Positions 32,844-37,496 of a stretch of DNA of 37,496 nt are shown one piece after another. The position numbers were made by a program, and so were the translations under genes. Source of the DNA: CAYPEL01 sp964409635 (GTDB taxonomy: Bacteria; Pseudomonadota; Gammaproteobacteria; DSM-19610). Position 1 is the stretch's first letter; each line of letters starts with the position of its first letter. The notes under the pieces are model-generated. The model had not been told where the DNA came from. It did no database searches and saw only the letters and a program-made list of their open reading frames with translations. The stretch spans positions 1 to 37,496 of the forward strand of contig CAYPEL010000005.1 of NCBI GenBank assembly GCA_964409635.1, in the 5' to 3' direction.

Positions 32844-33415
32844 GGCGTTGCGCCGCTGCGAATTAAGTTTCCCTTTTTGGTGCGAATCTCAGTGGGCTGT
32901 GCAAGGTTTCCGGTTGCCCCGGGCAATAGAAAATCGATGTCCAGGCCGAATTGTTTTAGCAAGGCAAGTTTGTGTTTTGCTGGCCGCCGCTGGCTGATAT
33001 TCGCACTGGTGGAAATCAACGGGCCCTGCAGTGCCTTGCAGAGCGCGCGACAGCCCGGATGAGCTGTGACGCGAACGGCGAGGGTATCGTGATCACCGGT
33101 CAACCAGTCCGGGCATTCGGGCCGCGCCGGTAATAGCCAGGTGACTGGGCCGGGCCAGGTTCTGGCTAGCCGCTTTTTGGTTTTTTTCCTGAGCGGCAGT
33201 AGAAAAGGCTTCAGCTGTTTGATACTGCTGGCAATTAGAATCAGGCCTTTTGCCGGATCACGTTGCTTCAGTTCCAGTAAGCGGGTCACCGCTGCCGGGT
33301 TCAGAGGATCACAACCCAGGCCAAAGACGGCCTCGGTTGGGTAAGCGATAATGCCACCCTGCTTGAGGCTACGGACGGCCTGCTTCAGGTGGTGGTGTGA
33401 GGGCAGGTAACTCAA
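32840..33415 (-). CDS. tsaC: Threonylcarbamoyl-AMP synthase (YrdC/Sua5 family)
   Basis: The product makes threonylcarbamoyl-AMP from threonine, bicarbonate and ATP for the t6A37 modification of tRNAs reading ANN codons. At 191 residues it is the short TsaC type without the Sua5 extension. GGIIAYPTEAVFGLGCDP and ELKQRDPAKGLILI form the nucleotide- and threonine-binding surface, and ISTSANISQRRPA is the conserved C-terminal motif. It overlaps topA upstream and hemF downstream by 4 nt each. Confidence 0.96.
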   Translation of the reverse strand: MSYLPSHHHLKQAVRSLKQGGIIAYPTEAVFGLGCDPLNPAAVTRLLELKQRDPAKGLILIASSIKQLKPFLLPLRKKTKKRLARTWPGPVTWLLPARPECPDWLTGDHDTLAVRVTAHPGCRALCKALQGPLISTSANISQRRPAKHKLALLKQFGLDIDFLLPGATGNLAQPTEIRTKKGNLIRSGATP

Positions 33416-35724
33416 TCCGTTTTCGATTCGTCGGCGGTGTCTTCAAGTTCATAGGGTTCCGAAAACTTGCATTCCTGTTGCGGACAGACGCGTTCGGTGC
33501 CGCGCTTTTTAGTGGTTTTGATCGACAGGATCGGCCATTTACACTCGGGGCATGGGCCTTCTACAGGCTGGTTCCAGATGGCGTAATCACAATCCGGATA
33601 AGTGGAACAGGAAAAGAAAATCTTGCCGCGGCGTGATTTGCGCTTGAGGATAGTGCCCTTGTTGCACTTCGGACAGGCGATGCCGCTGTCCTCGGGCTTT
33701 TCCAACGGCTCGATAAATTTACAATCGGGGTAACTGCTGCAACCAATAAATTTACCGTAGCGGCCACTGCGGATAATCAGGGGCGAACTGCATTCCGGAC
33801 AAGTTCTGCCCTCCACAATTTCAGGCTCACTCTGATTGCCGTCACCGTCAATGTTACGCGTGTAGTCGCATTCCGGGTAACCCGTACAACCAACAAAACG
33901 GCCACGGCGGCCGAGCCGGATATTCAGTTTTTTGCCACATTTGGGGCATTCTTCATCGAGCGCTTCGGTCGTGACCTCATTGCGTGAAACACTGCTTTCC
34001 TTGTCGACCACCAGGTCTTTGAAGGGCCGCCAGAATTCCTTCAACAGTGGAATCCAGTCTTTTTCTCCGCGTGAGACCGAGTCGAGTTCGTCTTCCAGTT
34101 TGGCGGTGAAATCGTAGTCAACGTACTTGGTAAAATGATTGGAGAGGAAGCGGCTTACCACCCGGCCCACATCGGTGGGATAGAAACGTTTTTTATCCAG
34201 CGTGACGTACTCACGGTTTTGCAGGGTCGAAATAATCGAGGCATACGTCGAAGGTCTGCCAATGCCATATTCTTCCAGCGTCTTGACTAAACTGGCTTCA
34301 CTGAATCGCGGCGGCGGCTCGGTAAAGTGTTGTTCGGGGCGAATGGCTTTGAGTGTTACCACATCGCCTTTCTCTAGCGGCGGCAAGCGGTTTTCGTCGT
34401 CGCTTTTATTTTTTGCAGCATCGTCAACACCTTCCTGGTAGACGGTAATAAAGCCAGGATTCACCAGCGTGGAGCCGGTGGCGCGCAGGGTATTATCTGC
34501 GCCGCAATTAAAATCGACACCCACCGTATGAATGGTGGCGTGGATCATCTGGCAGGCAACCGTGCGCTTCCATATCAGGCTATAGAGTTTGTATTGTTCC
34601 ACGCTTAGATGTGACTTGATCGCATCAGGCAGATTTTTTGCTGAGGTGGGACGGACGGCTTCGTGTGCTTCCTGGGCATTCTTGGCCTTGGTTTTAAAGG
34701 TTCGCACCTGCGCGGGCAAGTTGTCTTTTCCGTAGCGCTCGGTAATCAGCTCGCGGAGTTCGTCGAGCGCCTCGGTGGCCAGGGTGACCGAGTCGGTACG
34801 CATGTAGGTGATGAGGCCCTCAGCGCCCTGACCAATGTCGATACCTTCATACAGTTGCTGGGCGACGCGCATGGTGCGGCTGGCGCCAAAGCCCAGTTTG
34901 CGGGAGGCTTCCTGTTGCAGTGTCGACGTGGTGAAGGGTGCCGCCGGGTTACGTTTGCGCTGTTTCTTTTCTATGCTGGCAACGGATAGCTTCCCACCGG
35001 CCGCTTTTTCGAGTTCTTTTTGAACCTGGGTGGCGGTTTTTTCTTCAGTGATGGTGAACTGTTCCAGCTTGTCGCCGTGCAGTTTGGTCAGCCGTCCTTC
35101 AAACGCCTGTTTGTCTTTTTCCAGGTCGGCTTCAATGCTCCAGTACTCCCGCGCCTGGAATTTTTCTATTTCTTCCTCGCGTTCGACAATCATCCGCAGC
35201 GCCGGGCTTTGTACCCGGCCCGCCGATAGGCCGCGGCGGATTTTTTTCCAGAGTAGCGGCGAAAGATTGAAGCCGACCAGGTAGTCGAGCGCCCGTCTGG
35301 CTTGCTGCGCATTCACCATTTGCGTTGATAACTCGCGCGGATCCTCCATGGCTTCCTGGATCGCACGTTTGGTGATTTCGTGGAAAATAACCCGGTAAGT
35401 CTGTTTGTTTTTCAGCAGGCCGCGTTCTTTCAGTAACTCGTGCAGGTGCCAGGAAATCGCTTCGCCTTCGCGGTCCGGGTCAGTTGCCAGATACAGGGTG
35501 TCCGCTTTTTTCAGTGCTTTAATGATGGCGTCGACGTGTTTTGCGTTACGCTCGATTAACTGGTATTTCATGGCAAAGTCGTGCTCGGTATCCACCGCGC
35601 CTTCCTTGGGGATCAAATCGCGGACATGACCATAGGAGGCCAGTACATCAAAGCCCTTGCCAAGATATTTCTTGATGGTTTTGCATTTCGCCGGTGATTC
35701 GACGATGACTATATTTTTACTCAT
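33412..35724 (-). CDS. topA: DNA topoisomerase I (type IA)
   Basis: The product relaxes negative supercoils by transient single-strand cleavage. The 770-residue protein has the TOPRIM domain (IVIVESPAKCKTIKKYLG at the start, then ATDPDREGEAISWH with the acidic metal triad), and the cleavage tyrosine Y307 in ITYMRTDS. The C-terminus carries four zinc-ribbon repeats, each with CPxC...C patterns (from about residue 590 on). The ATG at 35724 is preferred over an in-frame GTG at 35730. It lies between smg and tsaC, the position held in E. coli by yrdD, a short topoisomerase-like zinc-finger gene. A terminator-like hairpin ends 11 nt before the start. Confidence 0.97.
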   Translation of the reverse strand: MSKNIVIVESPAKCKTIKKYLGKGFDVLASYGHVRDLIPKEGAVDTEHDFAMKYQLIERNAKHVDAIIKALKKADTLYLATDPDREGEAISWHLHELLKERGLLKNKQTYRVIFHEITKRAIQEAMEDPRELSTQMVNAQQARRALDYLVGFNLSPLLWKKIRRGLSAGRVQSPALRMIVEREEEIEKFQAREYWSIEADLEKDKQAFEGRLTKLHGDKLEQFTITEEKTATQVQKELEKAAGGKLSVASIEKKQRKRNPAAPFTTSTLQQEASRKLGFGASRTMRVAQQLYEGIDIGQGAEGLITYMRTDSVTLATEALDELRELITERYGKDNLPAQVRTFKTKAKNAQEAHEAVRPTSAKNLPDAIKSHLSVEQYKLYSLIWKRTVACQMIHATIHTVGVDFNCGADNTLRATGSTLVNPGFITVYQEGVDDAAKNKSDDENRLPPLEKGDVVTLKAIRPEQHFTEPPPRFSEASLVKTLEEYGIGRPSTYASIISTLQNREYVTLDKKRFYPTDVGRVVSRFLSNHFTKYVDYDFTAKLEDELDSVSRGEKDWIPLLKEFWRPFKDLVVDKESSVSRNEVTTEALDEECPKCGKKLNIRLGRRGRFVGCTGYPECDYTRNIDGDGNQSEPEIVEGRTCPECSSPLIIRSGRYGKFIGCSSYPDCKFIEPLEKPEDSGIACPKCNKGTILKRKSRRGKIFFSCSTYPDCDYAIWNQPVEGPCPECKWPILSIKTTKKRGTERVCPQQECKFSEPYELEDTADESKTD

Positions 35725-35734
35725 ACCCACTGTT

Positions 35735-35760
35735 AAAAAGCCACGCCTCTAGAGCGCGGC
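35735..35760 (-). terminator. Terminator-like hairpin between smg and topA
   Basis: On the minus strand GCCGCGC pairs with GCGUGGC (one G-U pair) around a 7-nt loop and is followed by five U residues. It ends 11 nt before the topA ATG, so either it attenuates read-through into topA or topA has a promoter with a very short leader. Confidence 0.6.
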
Positions 35761-35784
35761 CAATAAATGTTAAGTGATGTCAGG

Positions 35785-36264
35785 TTAGTGAAGACGCTCA
35801 GATAAGCTGTCAAATACCAGGTCTTCTATCCAGGCATACGCTGCTTCTTCGCCCGGCTGGTTAAATAACACCATCAAGACTACCCATTTTAGCTGACCAA
35901 TATCAAAATCTTCGGTTTCCAGCGCCATGGCGCGCTCAATAACGTGTTCACGGCTGGCGCTGTTCAATATGCCCATTTGTTCCAGAAACAGCAAAAATCC
36001 CTGGCATTCCGTATCCAGGCGGGTGCATTCTTCCGTAGAAAATATACGGATAGCATTGGTGGTTTGCGGGTTCTGCAGACCGGAAGCTTGTTGATTTGCC
36101 AGGCCTTCCAGCCAGTCAAACGCCTGATTGACTTCAGTGGCCGGAAACCCGGCTTCGTGTAATTCTGTTTGAATCAATTCACGGTCGGGCGCCTGCTGCG
36201 CTTCGTCTTCCAAATAATAGTTTTCAAACAAGTACATAAGTACATCGAACATATCTTCTTTCAT
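35785..36264 (-). CDS. smg: Smg family protein (DUF494)
   Basis: A 159-residue, largely helical acidic cytoplasmic protein. MKEDMFDVLMYLFENYY is the conserved N-terminus of Smg and fixes the start at 36264, with AAGG 6 nt upstream. The frame continues to 36327 inside dprA, but that is not family-like. The length matches E. coli Smg (157 residues). Its function is unknown. It always travels next to dprA; here the dprA stop is 1 nt before its start. Confidence 0.95.
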   Translation of the reverse strand: MKEDMFDVLMYLFENYYLEDEAQQAPDRELIQTELHEAGFPATEVNQAFDWLEGLANQQASGLQNPQTTNAIRIFSTEECTRLDTECQGFLLFLEQMGILNSASREHVIERAMALETEDFDIGQLKWVVLMVLFNQPGEEAAYAWIEDLVFDSLSERLH

Positions 36265-36265
36265 G

Positions 36266-37429
36266 TCAGGCCTTTTTCCGGGTACGCGTATAACGCCCAC
36301 CATGACCAGAGGTGACGTATTCCTCAAGTTCCAGTAGCAGGAGCATGGAGGAAAGCTGTTCCGGCGTCAATCCGAGGCTGGTAACCAATTCATCAATAGA
36401 AACGGGGTCATAACCCATTTGCTGTAACAGTTGCTGGTATTCTGCATCCAATTCAGGCGGCTTCACACCCGCGTCATGGGTTGTTTTACCGCTGGTTATT
36501 TCCCCCAGCGCCAGTGCTCCCAACTCCTCTAGAATATGTTCAGCTGTTTCAACCAGCTTGGCGCCACTGCGGATTAATTCGTGGCATCCGCGTGACAGCG
36601 GGTTATGGATGGAGCCAGGGATAGCAAACACATCGCGGCCCTGGTCTAATGCGCAGCCCGCGGTGATTAATGAGCCGGAGCGCTGTGCCGCTTCCACCAC
36701 CAGCACGCCCAGACTCAAGCCGCTAATTATACGGTTACGGCGTGGAAAATTTTGGGCAAGAGGCGGTGTGCCGGGCGGCAATTCTGATACCAGTGCGCCC
36801 TGTTCGGCAATGCGGTGGGCAAGATCCCGGTTGCTGGCGGGGTAAACGCGGTCGAGTCCGGTGCCCATCACGGCCAGGCTGGTGCCACCTGCGTCCAGTG
36901 CGCCCTGGTGAGCGATGGCGTCGATACCGAGCGCCAGACCGCTAGTGATGACCAGACCCTTTGTAGCTAAGTGGCGGGAAAATGCCAGTGTATTTTGCTC
37001 ACCACCCCGGGTCGGGTGCCGGCTGCCGACGATAGCCAGTTGTAGTTGCGATAGCGCTGTGGTCTGGCCATGTACAAAAAGTAGCGGCGGCGGTTGGCCA
37101 CTTTCTGCGAGTAACGGAGGATATTCAGGATCGCGGCAGGTTATCAGGTGATTATTGGTGCCTTCGAGCCAGAGCATGTCCCGGTCTACGGCCGACCAAT
37201 CCGGTTTTTTCAGGTTTTCTGCGGTCGGTCTGGGTACACCGGCTTGCAGTAATTCACTGACTGGTAGAGAAAATATTCTCTCCAGGCTGGAGAATTTATC
37301 GAGTAAACGGTGGCAGGTCGCGGGGCCAATACCGGTTGTATGGAGCAGTGCTAGCCAGAGACGTAAATTCGACTCGCGATTGTCAGGTACAGTCGCTGGG
37401 TCTGATGCTGGTGGGTTATGTGCACTCAT
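36266..37429 (-). CDS. dprA: DNA processing protein DprA (Smf)
   Basis: The product binds incoming single-stranded DNA and loads RecA during natural transformation; the gene is also kept in many non-transforming bacteria. An N-terminal SAM-like helical part (LWLALLHTTGIGPAT) is followed by the Rossmann-type DprA core with AIVGSRHPTRGG, ITSGLALGIDAIAHQGAL and NFPRRNRIISGLS, and a C-terminal winged helix (DAEYQQLLQQMGYDPVSIDEL). The start is uncertain: ATG at 37429 has AAGGA directly abutting, and a GTG at 37456 lacks a ribosome binding site. It heads the visible dprA-smg-topA-tsaC-hemF run; what lies before it is outside the window. Confidence 0.95.
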   Translation of the reverse strand: MSAHNPPASDPATVPDNRESNLRLWLALLHTTGIGPATCHRLLDKFSSLERIFSLPVSELLQAGVPRPTAENLKKPDWSAVDRDMLWLEGTNNHLITCRDPEYPPLLAESGQPPPLLFVHGQTTALSQLQLAIVGSRHPTRGGEQNTLAFSRHLATKGLVITSGLALGIDAIAHQGALDAGGTSLAVMGTGLDRVYPASNRDLAHRIAEQGALVSELPPGTPPLAQNFPRRNRIISGLSLGVLVVEAAQRSGSLITAGCALDQGRDVFAIPGSIHNPLSRGCHELIRSGAKLVETAEHILEELGALALGEITSGKTTHDAGVKPPELDAEYQQLLQQMGYDPVSIDELVTSLGLTPEQLSSMLLLLELEEYVTSGHGGRYTRTRKKA

Positions 37430-37496
37430 TCCTTGAGTATCCGTGGTTAGATTCACACGGCAATCATAAACCTGGAAATCGCAGTTGACCAGCCTA

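Overview
The window is a piece of a gammaproteobacterial chromosome, probably from a draft assembly because it holds two runs of N. Gene content and order point there: argH–algZ–algR–hemC–hemD–hemX–hemY, cyaA near lptM–lysA, and dprA–smg–topA–tsaC–hemF are arrangements known from Pseudomonas and relatives. The genus cannot be settled from the sequence. No rRNA, tRNA, phage, IS or CRISPR array was seen.

Layout. 1–3 kb: lptM–lysA–methyltransferase (minus), and a divergent esterase across an intergenic region with a perfect 33-bp inverted repeat. 3–10.6 kb: second-messenger block, with class I adenylate cyclase, a PAS protein with a degenerate GGDEF domain, and a periplasmic cupredoxin-like protein paired with a membrane GGDEF/EAL protein. 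10.6–14 kb: argH and the AlgZ/AlgR two-component pair, followed by a REP-like palindrome. 14–19 kb: periplasmic thioredoxin-fold protein, divergent hemC–hemD–hemX–hemY. 19–24.4 kb: flavin/2Fe-2S reductase (split by an artefactual N gap), a solitary ParA-type ATPase, ubiD, and divergent glutathione reductase. 24.4–26.1 kb: solitary HipA-family kinase of the YjjJ type with repeated TGACTAG boxes upstream. 26–30 kb: hemB, then DUF47–pit–aroE. 30–31.2 kb: a remnant of mlaC and a bile-acid/sodium-symporter-family permease. 31.2–31.8 kb: a probable CsrB/RsmZ-type regulatory RNA behind a candidate sigma-54 promoter, convergent with a short rubredoxin gene. 31.9–37.4 kb: dprA–smg–topA–tsaC–hemF, mostly overlapping or abutting.

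Heme synthesis is heavily represented (hemB, C, D, F, plus the hemX/hemY membrane proteins). Several genes (cAMP synthesis, c-di-GMP proteins, AlgZR, a CsrA-titrating RNA) could feed global lifestyle control. The most notable observation is the non-coding RNA at about 31.4–31.66 kb. It has ten GGA motifs, some in hairpin loops, and a strong intrinsic terminator. A -24/-12 element lies just upstream, whereas known CsrB-family RNAs are generally made from sigma-70-type promoters under GacA/UvrY control.
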